A stretch of DNA of 64,000 nt from Lentzea albida (GTDB lineage: Bacteria; Actinomycetota; Actinomycetes; Mycobacteriales; Pseudonocardiaceae), in assembly GCF_900111005.1 (NCBI RefSeq), contig NZ_FOFV01000003.1:248001-312000 (forward strand), in the 5' to 3' direction. Every line of letters begins with the position of its first letter. The first letter of the stretch is position 1. The notes below the pieces were generated by a model. The model worked only from the letters and a program-made list of their open reading frames with translations. It made no database searches and was not told where the DNA came from. Positions 1-8,288 of the stretch are shown here, piece by piece. Made by a program: the position numbers and the translations under genes.

Positions 1-747
1 CTCGGGGAACACGGCCATGTCGCGGAGCTGAAGACCGCGTTGTGCCGATCCTGGCTTGACGGTCGTGTGGACACGATCAGCGCCGATATCCTGGGTTTCT
101 CGTCAGAACCCTATGCCGTGGTGGTGTTGACTCCTGTAGCGCTCGACCACTCTGAGGTCCTGTCCGCATTGCACAGATTCCTGACCGCCACTCAGGACGT
201 GGTGGGCACCATTCACGCCGACTACCTCGTGCTGGTGCTTCCGACCCGCGACGGAGACCCGTTCTCCGTCGCGCAGAATCTTCTCGACAGGCTGCGCAAG
301 CACGAGCCGGCGATCGCTTACGGCACCTGTGCTGTCGGTGAGGCACCAGACCGAGCAGGGGTCGCTCTCGCCTGCGTCGATGCGATCGCTGCTCATGACC
401 TGGCCGCCGCCGCGCGTGACCCGCGCACCGTGGTGGGAACGGACGACGTTGTGCTGGAACGAATACTGCACAGGAGCGCCGAGCGGTCGGCGTTGACTCG
501 CGTTCTCGACGAGCTGGGTCCGGATCTTCTGACCACCCTGGACGTTTTCTATGCCAATGACATGGACAAACAACTCGCTGCGCGGGCACTCCACGTCCAT
601 CGCAACACCCTCGACTACCGGCTCCGCCAGATCCACAGAACGACGGGCCTCAACCCCACGTCGGTCCGAGGCGTTCAGTTGTTGAGCAGCGCGTTCACTC
701 TGCGCCGAATGAGCGGCCAGCGGGGTACCGGGCAGCAGGCACGGTGA
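1..747 (+). CDS. PucR-type transcriptional regulator, C-terminal part (cut by window start)
   Basis: The reading frame is open from base 1, so the gene starts before the window and only about 248 C-terminal residues are visible. The last 70 residues carry the PucR C-terminal helix-turn-helix (HTH_30) signature: AARALHVHRNTLDYRLRQI followed by a TGLNP turn, as in CdaR/PucR regulators. The preceding region (LVLVLPTRDGD, VGEAPD) fits the GGDEF-like middle domain of the same family. These proteins are cytoplasmic DNA-binding regulators of diverse catabolic genes. The target cannot be read from what is visible. It precedes a small secreted protein gene after a gap of about 210 bases. The family call is firm; the function is open. 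Confidence 0.85.
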   Translation, partial: LGEHGHVAELKTALCRSWLDGRVDTISADILGFSSEPYAVVVLTPVALDHSEVLSALHRFLTATQDVVGTIHADYLVLVLPTRDGDPFSVAQNLLDRLRKHEPAIAYGTCAVGEAPDRAGVALACVDAIAAHDLAAAARDPRTVVGTDDVVLERILHRSAERSALTRVLDELGPDLLTTLDVFYANDMDKQLAARALHVHRNTLDYRLRQIHRTTGLNPTSVRGVQLLSSAFTLRRMSGQRGTGQQAR

Positions 748-958
748 CCGAGACGCCGTGTGTGCCGGCCACGCGCACAGGTGGGTCCTCCGGGCTGCGG
801 ACGTGTTGTGCTTTTGAACAGTCCTACTGTTGAGGTGGTGGTGCTCGCGCCCATTGGTGGCTTTTTCTCTTCGACCTACGGTAGTGGTACTGGAATCTTC
901 GACAGGTCCCAGTTCGAGCGGCTTCGTGTTGCCTTCACGTCGTAATCGAGGAGAAACG

Positions 959-1528
959 ATGAAGATTTACCTCAGTATCGGCGGAACGCTCTTGCGCATC
1001 GTCGCGACGTTCCTCGCGGCATTCGCTGCCTTGGCGGTGATGTCAGCACCGGCGCAGGCGGGTTCGTCCGAGATGACGTCGGCGGCGGCGAGTTCGTCCG
1101 ACCTGTGCCGCCCCTGGGGATGCTATGTGTCCAACACCCGTTTCACCGGGTTCTACACGGTGTCCAACGCGCGACCGCTCTGTTCCGCCTCCGCCTCCGG
1201 CGCGGGCACTGTCTCGTGTGGACGCAGTGAGACCTACAGCGTGACCGCCGGGGTCTCTGCTTCGGTGAACGTCACCTTCATCAAGGACTCGCTGTCGAGC
1301 ACGTTCGGCCTCAATTCCAGCCTGGCGAAGTCGATCACCACCTCGAGCGGGTGCTCGCACACGTTCGGTCCGCGCGGCGGACGGCTGTGGGCCGTTGCCG
1401 AATACAGCAAGTACGAGTTCCTGGTCCGCAACCGCCAGGTGGGCGGCGGAGGGGCCAACGACGCCGTGGTCGGCAGGGGGTGGGTCGGCGTTCCCAGCGG
1501 TCTGAAGTGCTACTTCCGCGCTTACTGA
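959..1528 (+). CDS. small secreted protein, unknown function (189 aa)
   Basis: I chose ATG 959 because a strong ribosome site (GAGGAGAAA) sits just before it. A Sec signal peptide follows: basic MKIYLSIGGTLLR, a hydrophobic stretch, then a likely cut after APAQA near residue 34. The mature part of about 155 residues has six Cys and is rich in Ser, Thr and Gly. It has an alternating pattern (ETYSVTAGVSASVNVTF, SSTFGLNSS, SITTSSGCSHT) that resembles beta-strand-rich secreted proteins, possibly of the aerolysin/ETX type, but I cannot confirm that. It converges on the SARP regulator gene across a strong hairpin. I do not recognise a named family. Confidence 0.75.
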   Translation: MKIYLSIGGTLLRIVATFLAAFAALAVMSAPAQAGSSEMTSAAASSSDLCRPWGCYVSNTRFTGFYTVSNARPLCSASASGAGTVSCGRSETYSVTAGVSASVNVTFIKDSLSSTFGLNSSLAKSITTSSGCSHTFGPRGGRLWAVAEYSKYEFLVRNRQVGGGGANDAVVGRGWVGVPSGLKCYFRAY

Positions 1529-1539
1529 AGTAGCCCGGG

Positions 1540-1590
1540 CCCGACCAGGTGGTGTGCGGCCCTCACCCGGCCGCGCACCACGTGGTCGGG
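1540..1590. terminator. bidirectional terminator hairpin between convergent genes
   Basis: A 22-base arm (1540-1561) pairs with 1569-1590 with only two mismatches around a 7-base loop. It lies just after the secreted-protein stop codon (1528) and covers the last codons of the opposing SARP gene (stop at 1563), as expected for a shared terminator. There is no long T run, which is normal in high-GC actinomycetes. Confidence 0.6.
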
Positions 1591-4500
1591 TCGATGGCCC
1601 ACCGGGCATCGGGCGCGGAGCCGATGTCGCGGTAGCGCCGTACCGCCCTCCGGTGGTCGCCGGCGATGCACGCTTCGGCGGCGGAAAGCCACGGCGACGG
1701 CACGAAGCCGAAGTCTGCCAGGGCTTCCGGTGAACCGGCCCGGATCAGAACCATCGGAAGCAGTACACCCACCTCGGCCGGATACGTCACCGGGCGGTCC
1801 GAGGTGAGCAGTCCACGGACAGGGTCGACGTCCGGGCTGAAAGCCGCTCGAACGCAGCGCGCGGTGAAGACCGAGGTTGTCGAGCCGGTCCGCTCCGCGA
1901 TCTGCACGGCGAGCCCGGCGTCCTCGGCAGCCGCGACCCAGTCGCCTTCCAGGGCTCGCATCCTGGCGCGCACGATGATCACCTCCGAGTCGACCTGGTT
2001 GCCCTGCGGGACGAAGTCCGCGATCTCCAGCAGGTCCAGTTCGCCTGACCAGAAGCGGAGCCGGATCCCGATCGACCACAGCCACCGGCAGTCGACCGAG
2101 GTGTACCGGTACCCGGATGTCGCCTCCGCTTCGCGGAAGACCTGCGTCGCCGCGGGCAGGTCACCGAAGGTCGTGTGGTAGGAGATCATGTTGATCCACG
2201 ACGACGGGCGGACGGTGAAACCGTTCCTCCGCGCCGACGCCACGGCCGCCCGGAAGTCGTAAATCGCATCGGGTGAACCCGCGAACAGCCGCACGATTCC
2301 GCGGTTGCCCAGCAAGCGGTGGTCTTCGCTTCCTTGTGAGGACTCGGCCACGCAGTCGGCGGCGATGGTCGCCTCCGCGTGGTGGCCCATGATGGCCAAG
2401 AGGGCCGAACCGACGGACAGCACCCTGGTAGCGGTCTCGGAGACGGGCAGGCCGAGTGCTTCGGTCACCGCGCGTCTCACGAAACGTTCCGCCAGCGTGC
2501 CGTCTCCCCGTGTCCAGGCCGCCCACCCGCGGAACAGGTTCGCCTTGGCCGCCGGGGCGGGCCGGCCCCACCGTGCCAGCAGCCGACCGGCCTCCTCCAG
2601 TTCGCTCGCGCCTTCCGCGGCGCTGTGGTGGAGGGACTCTCCGAGATCGAGGAGCAGGCGGCCCCTGTCGGCGCTGCCCGCCTCGGCGAGCGTGAGTGCT
2701 GTGGTCAGCCTGTCGACGGCGGTGGCGTAATCGCCCTGTTCCATGGCGAACTCCGCCGCGGTGTGCAGGGCGTTCATCGCCCTCAGCCGTACTCCTTCCT
2801 CCAGGCAGGAGCCCAGCGCTTCGATCGCACGCTGGTAGTGGTTGGCGGCCTCGCCGAGGGCGATGCCTCTGCCGTGCGGGAGTTCCTGCCACCACGCCGC
2901 AGCCCTGAGGTGACCGGCGGCTCTGGCAGGTCCTTCGATGCCCTCGTAGCCGATGGCGCGCAGTGCGGCGTGGGTGAAGTGGAACTCCTGCTCCTCCTTG
3001 ACGATCGAGCTTCGTGAACGTCGGAGGAACCCCAGTCTGCACAGGCGGCGCACCGCGGCGGGGACATTCGGCAGCGGCGCACCTGAGCCGCACAGGGCGG
3101 CTCCGACGGCGTCGATCGCACCGGCCCACACGACGTCTCCCACGACAGCGGCGGCACGGAGAACGATCAGGTCGTCCGCGGGAAGTGCGTTCCACCTCGC
3201 GTTGATCACCTTCTCGAGGGTGGGGGGCACCGCGTCCAGGCCGCCCTGGTCCAGATGGGCCGCGTTGGCGAGTTGCTGCAGGAAAAGCGGATTGCCACCG
3301 GCACCGACGACCACACGTTCCCTTTGCTCCTGGCTCGCGTCGGGAAGGAGACCGGTCGTGATCGTCCACGCGGACACGTCGTCGAGCGCCCCCAGGGTCA
3401 GCACGGTCGTCCCCGGAGTTCCGGTCGGCCAGTTCGCGTGTCTTGTCAGCAGATCCAGTCTGCTGGTGCAGACGATGAGGAGCGGTCTGGCGGCCAGGTC
3501 GAGCGCTAGATCCTCCAAGAAGGTCAACAGTTCCTCGCGCGCCCAGTGCACGTCCTCCACGACCAGGACGAGAGGTTCCCGAGTCTTGTCCCTGAACACC
3601 AGGTCCCACGCGTGGCGCACGTCCTTCGCTTCCAGGCCGGTCGTGCGTGTGATCCCCAGGGTGCCGGCCAGCAACGCCCTGGGCGCCGGGTCTATCCCGG
3701 GCAGGAAGTCGGCCAGCTTCGCCGTGGCCTGCTCCGGTGTGTCCGAGACCAGGATCTGCGCCTCCCCGGCCACCATCTCCGCAAGCGGGGTGAACGCACT
3801 CGCGGGCTGCTCCTCGGCACATCGCGCTGTCCACACCGGCTTCACCTGCGTGCGCACCAGTGTCAGCACCTCGCGCACCAGGCTGGTCTTGCCGATCCCC
3901 GGCTCGCCAAGGACGGTCAACAGATGAGCGCTGCCCGAACTCACGACGTTCTCGGCAATTTGGAGGAGCAGAGACAGTTCCGTGCGACGCCCCGTGAACG
4001 CTGTGCCGTCGCGGTCGACGGCAAGACCGGTATCGCCCGCCGCCGGAGGTACTGGTTCGGGATCCTGCAGCAATGCTCGGTGGATCTCCTGCAGCCACCG
4101 ACCGGGTTCAGCTCCGAGTTCCGCCCGCACCGTCGAGCGAAAGTCCGCGTAGGCGCTCAGTGCCTCGGTGCGCCGCCCACAGCCTTCGAGCGCCATGAGC
4201 AGCAGGCCGAACGTTTGCTCGCGCAACGGCTCTGCTCTGACCAACGAGCCGATCTCAGGCAGGACGGCCGCGTGCCGTCCCAGCCGGAGTTCCCACTCCC
4301 AAAGGTGGTCGAGTGCCTCCAGCCGTTCGTTCTCCAGGGCCTCGATCTCAGAAAGCCCGGTCAGGCTCGGCACTCCCTCCAACACGCGGCCTCGCCACAG
4401 AGCCAGCGCGTGGCGCATCTCGGAGACAGCGGCGGTGAGAGCGGAACGTCCGGCCATGTCCAGCGCTGCAGCTGCGCGTGCGCGGAACACGGCCGCATCG

Positions 4501-4847
4501 AGCGAGGAGGGATCGACGACCAGGCGGTACCCGCCTGACCCGGGTTCCCAGCGGACGTCTGTGCTTTCCGCACCGCTTGCGCTCAACTTGCGACGCAGCT
4601 CGTGGATCCGTTGGTGCACCGAGTGTCGCGCGTGTCTAGGCGGCGTGTCTCCCCATACGACGTGGATCAGGCGATCCACGGAGATCGCCTTTCCCGGGTG
4701 AAGGGTCAGGTATCCGAGCATCGCCCGCTGCCTGGCACCTGTGAGCGTCACCGGGTTGTCTCCACGAACGAGGTGCAGGCCACCCAGAATTCTGATCTCG
4801 GTCCCCAACCCGCCTCCCGCCCTTCTGCCTGCACGGATGGTAGCCAT
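1563..4847 (-). CDS. SARP/AfsR-type transcriptional regulator with BTAD, AAA ATPase and TPR-like C-terminus
   Basis: Start 4847 is preferred: GGAG lies 7 bases upstream, and the winged helix (IRILGGLHLVRGDNPVTLTG...) then begins at residue 16 as in other SARPs. An in-frame start at 5036 would add 63 unlikely residues. The order for 1094 residues is OmpR-like winged helix (about 15-95), bacterial transcriptional activation domain (about 100-245), NTPase with Walker A GEPGIGKTS (about 315) and Walker B LVLVVEDVHWA (about 430), then a long helical, TPR-like C-terminal half. SARPs activate promoters by binding direct repeats, and large AAA-bearing versions often control nearby secondary-metabolite or secreted-protein genes. 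It is divergent from the operon of small secreted proteins at 5097-7022, its most likely target (inference). Confidence 0.9.
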   Translation of the reverse strand: MATIRAGRRAGGGLGTEIRILGGLHLVRGDNPVTLTGARQRAMLGYLTLHPGKAISVDRLIHVVWGDTPPRHARHSVHQRIHELRRKLSASGAESTDVRWEPGSGGYRLVVDPSSLDAAVFRARAAAALDMAGRSALTAAVSEMRHALALWRGRVLEGVPSLTGLSEIEALENERLEALDHLWEWELRLGRHAAVLPEIGSLVRAEPLREQTFGLLLMALEGCGRRTEALSAYADFRSTVRAELGAEPGRWLQEIHRALLQDPEPVPPAAGDTGLAVDRDGTAFTGRRTELSLLLQIAENVVSSGSAHLLTVLGEPGIGKTSLVREVLTLVRTQVKPVWTARCAEEQPASAFTPLAEMVAGEAQILVSDTPEQATAKLADFLPGIDPAPRALLAGTLGITRTTGLEAKDVRHAWDLVFRDKTREPLVLVVEDVHWAREELLTFLEDLALDLAARPLLIVCTSRLDLLTRHANWPTGTPGTTVLTLGALDDVSAWTITTGLLPDASQEQRERVVVGAGGNPLFLQQLANAAHLDQGGLDAVPPTLEKVINARWNALPADDLIVLRAAAVVGDVVWAGAIDAVGAALCGSGAPLPNVPAAVRRLCRLGFLRRSRSSIVKEEQEFHFTHAALRAIGYEGIEGPARAAGHLRAAAWWQELPHGRGIALGEAANHYQRAIEALGSCLEEGVRLRAMNALHTAAEFAMEQGDYATAVDRLTTALTLAEAGSADRGRLLLDLGESLHHSAAEGASELEEAGRLLARWGRPAPAAKANLFRGWAAWTRGDGTLAERFVRRAVTEALGLPVSETATRVLSVGSALLAIMGHHAEATIAADCVAESSQGSEDHRLLGNRGIVRLFAGSPDAIYDFRAAVASARRNGFTVRPSSWINMISYHTTFGDLPAATQVFREAEATSGYRYTSVDCRWLWSIGIRLRFWSGELDLLEIADFVPQGNQVDSEVIIVRARMRALEGDWVAAAEDAGLAVQIAERTGSTTSVFTARCVRAAFSPDVDPVRGLLTSDRPVTYPAEVGVLLPMVLIRAGSPEALADFGFVPSPWLSAAEACIAGDHRRAVRRYRDIGSAPDARWAIDPTTWCAAG

Positions 4848-5096
4848 TCGCTCACTCCAAGGCAGAAGACGGAGTGCGTCGTCCACATCGCACACACCCG
4901 GAGAGAGCATCCAGCCGTCCTGCCGACTCCGTCTGCGGTCCAGGCGCATGTTGTGCGTTCGCCCCATTTCCGTCTCCGGAGATTGAGCGGAACGCCGATG
5001 GAGCGGGGACACGCCTTCCTCGGAGGATGGTTCCACCAGACCGGACCCGCCTCGCCGCCCTTCCGGCCATGATCAGTCGAATCCCAGGGAGACCCG

Positions 5097-5435
5097 ATGC
5101 CGATCAAGCTTGCGGCGGCTGTCACCGCGCTTGCCCTGCTCGCCCCGCCAGGGGTGGCTGCCGCCTCCACCGAGATCGCTCCAGCTCAGGCCTCCGCCGT
5201 AACGAGCATCGTGGAGCTCAGGTTCTCCGGCAGGGCGACGACCGGGCTCGGTGAATCGGTGGGGCCGGCCCAGTTCACGGCTCGTGCCCGTGCACTGCAG
5301 AACATGCGGACCTACGACCGCTACGAGAGCACCGTTTCGGGCTGTGTCGAGGCCGGCACCACCTACACCCAGCGGAACACGGCCTACGTGATCGAGGTCT
5401 ACGCCATCCTGACCGCCCGTTGCACGTCCAGGTGA
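5097..5435 (+). CDS. small secreted protein, first gene of four-gene operon (112 aa)
   Basis: ATG 5097 follows GGGAG. The signal peptide is MPIKLAAAVTALALLAPPG..., likely cut after VAAA or after PAQASA. The mature domain of about 80 residues has two Cys, one mid-chain (VSGC) and one near the end (TARC), which probably form one disulphide. The pattern FSG, an Ala-rich helix (ARARALQ), YEST-SGC, TTY and ARC recurs in the next gene product, so the two look like diverged paralogues. The function is unknown. The gene is 249 bases from, and divergent to, the SARP gene. Confidence 0.7.
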   Translation: MPIKLAAAVTALALLAPPGVAAASTEIAPAQASAVTSIVELRFSGRATTGLGESVGPAQFTARARALQNMRTYDRYESTVSGCVEAGTTYTQRNTAYVIEVYAILTARCTSR

Positions 5436-5464
5436 TCCCTTTTCCCACCCTGAAAGGAGCTGCT

Positions 5465-5758
5465 GTGAAGCACAGCATCAGAGCCGTTGTCCTCGCGGGA
5501 GCCGCGATCTGCGCGTTGTCGTTCTCCGCATCGAACGCGCAGGCCGCCGGCTACGTTTCCTTCTCCGGTGTCGGCTACGGCACGAACGGCACCGAAGCCT
5601 ACCGAAACGCCTGGGCGGCTCTGGACGCCTCGATCGCGGCCCATGAGTCCAGTAACTCGGTTTCCTGTGGTTCCCCCACCAACCGCAGGACGACGTACTT
5701 CACCGCGTCGGGTAACCGTCAGGGTGCGCGTGCCTCCGCGTCCGCCTATTGCCGCTGA
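5465..5758 (+). CDS. small secreted protein, paralogue of the upstream gene (97 aa)
   Basis: GTG 5465 is chosen because AAAGGAG stands 6 bases before it and the translation then begins as a clean signal peptide (MKHSIRAVVLAGAAICALSF, cut after SNAQA). An in-frame ATG at 5420 overlaps the upstream stop codon and would put a non-signal sequence first. The mature part of about 70 residues has two Cys (VSCGS and the C-terminal AYCR) and shares FSG-x-G-T, an Ala-rich helix (AYRNAWAALDA), ESSNSVSC and TTYF with the preceding protein. The gap from the previous stop is 29 bases, consistent with one transcript. The function is unknown. Confidence 0.7.
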   Translation: MKHSIRAVVLAGAAICALSFSASNAQAAGYVSFSGVGYGTNGTEAYRNAWAALDASIAAHESSNSVSCGSPTNRRTTYFTASGNRQGARASASAYCR

Positions 5759-5887
5759 TCCCTACAGGCCCTCTGCGTTTCACCAGGCGATCGTCTGCCC
5801 TCACACGACGCCTCGCCGAACGGCGTTATTCCCCGTTCGCGCGGGTCGCACGTCAATGCCGTCGCCCATCCACAGGAAGGCTTTGCC

Positions 5888-6331
5888 ATGTTCGATTTCC
5901 AGCGGGGGTTCGCCCTCTTCCTCGCCTCCACCGCGATCGCGGGCTTGGCGACGGTGGCCACTGCGGGAGCCGCGCACGCGGCCTGCCCGACGGATCAGTT
6001 CGGCAAGTTCGTCGGCGGCTACGGCAATGTGGTGACCAATGCGTCCGGTCGCGTGATCTACCGGTCCACCATGACCCTCTCGGCGAACGGCGTCGTGTTC
6101 GAGACGACCGGCTCCGCCAGCGCGAGGGGCAACTGGGTCATCGACCGGCGGACCTGTTATCCGCTGATCACCAGCCGCGACACCCGGACCGGTTCGATTT
6201 CCAACTACTACGTGCTCGAGGTCGAGTGGGAGGACAGCACGCAGAGCCGGGCCGAAGTCATGGAAGGAACCGTCCGCGCTTCGGTCGGTGGCGTGCCGAT
6301 GACCCGCAACGTGACCTCCACGCGCGGCTGA
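5888..6331 (+). CDS. small secreted protein, unknown function (147 aa)
   Basis: ATG 5888 follows AGGAAGG. There is a Sec signal peptide (about 32 residues, cut after GAAHA) and a mature domain of about 115 residues with two Cys (AACPTD at the new N-terminus and RRTCYP). The middle is strand-like (SGRVIYRSTMTLSANGVVFET, SNYYVLEVEWED), suggesting a small beta-sandwich. It lies 129 bases after the previous gene and 13 before the next, so it belongs to the same probable operon. No family is recognised. Confidence 0.7.
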   Translation: MFDFQRGFALFLASTAIAGLATVATAGAAHAACPTDQFGKFVGGYGNVVTNASGRVIYRSTMTLSANGVVFETTGSASARGNWVIDRRTCYPLITSRDTRTGSISNYYVLEVEWEDSTQSRAEVMEGTVRASVGGVPMTRNVTSTRG

Positions 6332-6344
6332 GAAGGGAAACGTA

Positions 6345-7022
6345 ATGGTGAAATCCATTCGCAATGTGGTGAGCAAGAGCGCCTCCGTCCTGCTCGTGCT
6401 CGCCGCGACCGCAAGCGGGTTGGCCGCCCTCGCGATGCCCGCCACCGCCGCCACCACGGTCGTGTGCGGGAACGACTCGGCCGACCGGGCGGTGGCGACC
6501 GGTCGCTACGTCGTCGTCGAGGTCAGGAGTGATCGGGGCCGCTGCCCCACCACGGGCAATTCCGCGGCTTTCACTCTGCAGCCGATCACGAAGGGCCAGA
6601 CGCGACTCAAGGTCTGCGGCACTCGAGCCGAGCGCTTCGTGCCGTCTACCTGGTTCGTCACCGGCAACTCGAGCTACGACAGGCCTCCTTGTGAGCTGGG
6701 CACGATGTCCCTGGTCATCGAACCGATCACGCGCCGGGGTTCCGCCGAGGTCTGCGGCAACACCTCGGCGGACAAGGCGGTGAACTCGGGCCGCTACTTC
6801 GTCACCCGCGTGAGCCTGGACAGGGGACGCTGCGCAGTGAGCGGCACCCAGGTCGCCTTCACCATCGAGCCCCTGTACGCCAGCCACACCCGCAAGACCA
6901 ATGTGTGCGGGACGAATGGTGGTCGGTGGATTCCCAACGGGTGGGTGGTGACCCGCAGCGGCAGGTATGACGTCCCGCCCTGCGAGTTCGGTACACGTCA
7001 GTACGACATCCAGCGACTCTGA
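6345..7022 (+). CDS. secreted protein built from two tandem Cys-rich repeats (225 aa)
   Basis: ATG 6345 follows GAAGGGA, 13 bases after the preceding stop. After the signal peptide (cut after PATAA near residue 37) the mature protein is two copies of a unit of roughly 87 residues. Copy 1 begins VVCGNDSADRAVATGRY and copy 2 begins EVCGNTSADKAVNSGRY. Both then carry a DRGRC motif, F-T-(L/I)-(Q/E)-P, VCGT, W-(F/V)-V-T and PPCE(L/F)GT. Each copy has four Cys at matching positions, so two disulphides per unit are likely. I do not recognise the family. It is the last gene of the secreted-protein operon facing the SARP regulator. Confidence 0.72.
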   Translation: MVKSIRNVVSKSASVLLVLAATASGLAALAMPATAATTVVCGNDSADRAVATGRYVVVEVRSDRGRCPTTGNSAAFTLQPITKGQTRLKVCGTRAERFVPSTWFVTGNSSYDRPPCELGTMSLVIEPITRRGSAEVCGNTSADKAVNSGRYFVTRVSLDRGRCAVSGTQVAFTIEPLYASHTRKTNVCGTNGGRWIPNGWVVTRSGRYDVPPCEFGTRQYDIQRL

Positions 7023-7203
7023 CAGAGTGCCCAAAATGCGGAATGAGCGCTTTAGCCCGATCGACCCCGGCTCACCATTCCTTGAGCCGTTTTCATCCCG
7101 CGCGGCGGGGAAGCAGCGGAATTTGCGCAGGATGCGTTAGATAGTGAGCTGTGCGTTAGCGCGTTCGCTGGGACCGTAGCGTGGCACGATAGGACAACAC
7201 AAG

Positions 7204-7258
7204 AAGCCCCTGGTGGTCGCCGAGCGATCTTGGTCGAAATCTCTGCCACCAGGGGCTT
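7204..7258. terminator. 13-bp perfect inverted repeat, probable terminator
   Basis: AAGCCCCTGGTGG (7204-7216) pairs perfectly with CCACCAGGGGCTT (7246-7258) across a 29-base loop. It lies about 180 bases after the secreted-protein operon and just before a gene remnant that has lost its 5' end. The stretch 7023-7203 otherwise shows nothing I can support. A terminator is the simplest reading. The long loop also allows a small structured RNA or a recombination scar. Confidence 0.4.
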
Positions 7259-7277
7259 TGCCACATCCAGGCGCTGA

Positions 7278-8288
7278 CACGCCGCCGAGGACCTGGGGAT
7301 TGCGTTCGCCCTGGCCGCCTCACCACGCATCGTCCAGCGGAGACATCCTGACCACCAATTTCAGATCGTCGACGCCGACGTCGCGCTTGAAGCCGGGTGG
7401 GCGCTCAGAGGCGCCGAGGTCAGGTCGCGTGAGAACACCCTGCTGCGGCCTGACTACTTCCTCGTCGGCCTCAAGGAAGATCAACCGGCGCGCCTCGTCA
7501 CCGTGGAGTGCAAGGGATCGCACGGCAAGGCGGTGGCGCAACACGAACAGCTGGCCAAAGCGTCCTCGCAGGTCCACGCGGTGGTCGTGGGAGGTGGTGA
7601 CGGGAGCGCCGCACCGCCACCGAGTCTGATGATGGCCACTGCGCTGGCCGGCAGCGGCGGCATTGAGATGCTCATCCTCGATCCAGACGGCGACGGCGTG
7701 CTTGCAGTCCCAGGAGAACGCGCCCTGTCGCTAAACGGGCCGATCGAGGAGCTCCACGATTTCGCAGGCATTCCCGTCAAGGCGTCGGATGGCTCCGACG
7801 ACACACGGCCGGGGTTCTACATTCCTCCGGAACGTTCGGAGTGGTTCTCACGCGTGCTCGCTCGGACGTCCGCCGCCAGCTTGCTCACGTTCGTGGGAGA
7901 CAGAAAGAGCGCGCGAGAGCTGTTGACTCCCCGTCAGCAGACCCGTGTCGGATCCGAGTACGCGCTTCCCGGCACCGACACGGTCTTCGACACCGGCGTC
8001 GTGCTCGGCGGCATGCGGTTCATCGGCACCGACCACGTCTTCCGGTTCGGCTCGCGGCGGATGGAAGCTTTCTCGGGAGTGCTGGTCGGGCTACGGCAGC
8101 TGCTCGCGGAGAAGGATTTCCAGGGCTACCAGTCGGCGCTTCCCAGCGTGCAGGCTGTATGGGCGGACCGGCGCCAAGAAGCCGAGGCGGAATGGGGCGG
8201 AGTCATCGCAATGGACACCGACGGTGCGGTGCTCGGGTTACGGCCCATGGGCGTGGGCCAAGAGCTGGAATACACCGGTCCTCATTGA
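7278..8288 (+). pseudogene. 5'-truncated PD-(D/E)XK nuclease-like protein
   Basis: The first usable start codon is GTG 7503, but the reading frame stays open back to 7278 with protein-like sequence: EAGWALRGAEV, then RPDYFLV, then LVTVECKG. RPDYFLV followed by VECKG fits the PD...(D/E)XK active-site layout of restriction-endonuclease-fold proteins, and starting at 7503 would cut that site. No ATG, GTG or TTG exists upstream before the stop at 7275, so the true N-terminus seems lost. The C-terminal part (MMATALAGSGGIEMLILD, then FYIPPERSEWFSRVLA) is not a domain I recognise. It contains a TTA codon near the end. It may be a defence-type nuclease remnant, but that is inference. Confidence 0.55.

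Noticed and set aside
2161-4098. 645-codon minus-strand frame inside the SARP gene
   Set aside because: Same strand but another frame, with Arg/Gly-rich text and no domains; the SARP frame carries Walker motifs and the BTAD domain.
4973-4982. Palindrome TCTCCGGAGA upstream of the SARP gene as an operator
   Set aside because: Ten bases of GC-rich palindrome are expected by chance in this genome, and SARP sites are direct repeats; I found no second copy.
7052-7330. 92-codon minus-strand frame over the 7204-7258 hairpin
   Set aside because: Crosses the inverted repeat, no ribosome site and no protein-like pattern.
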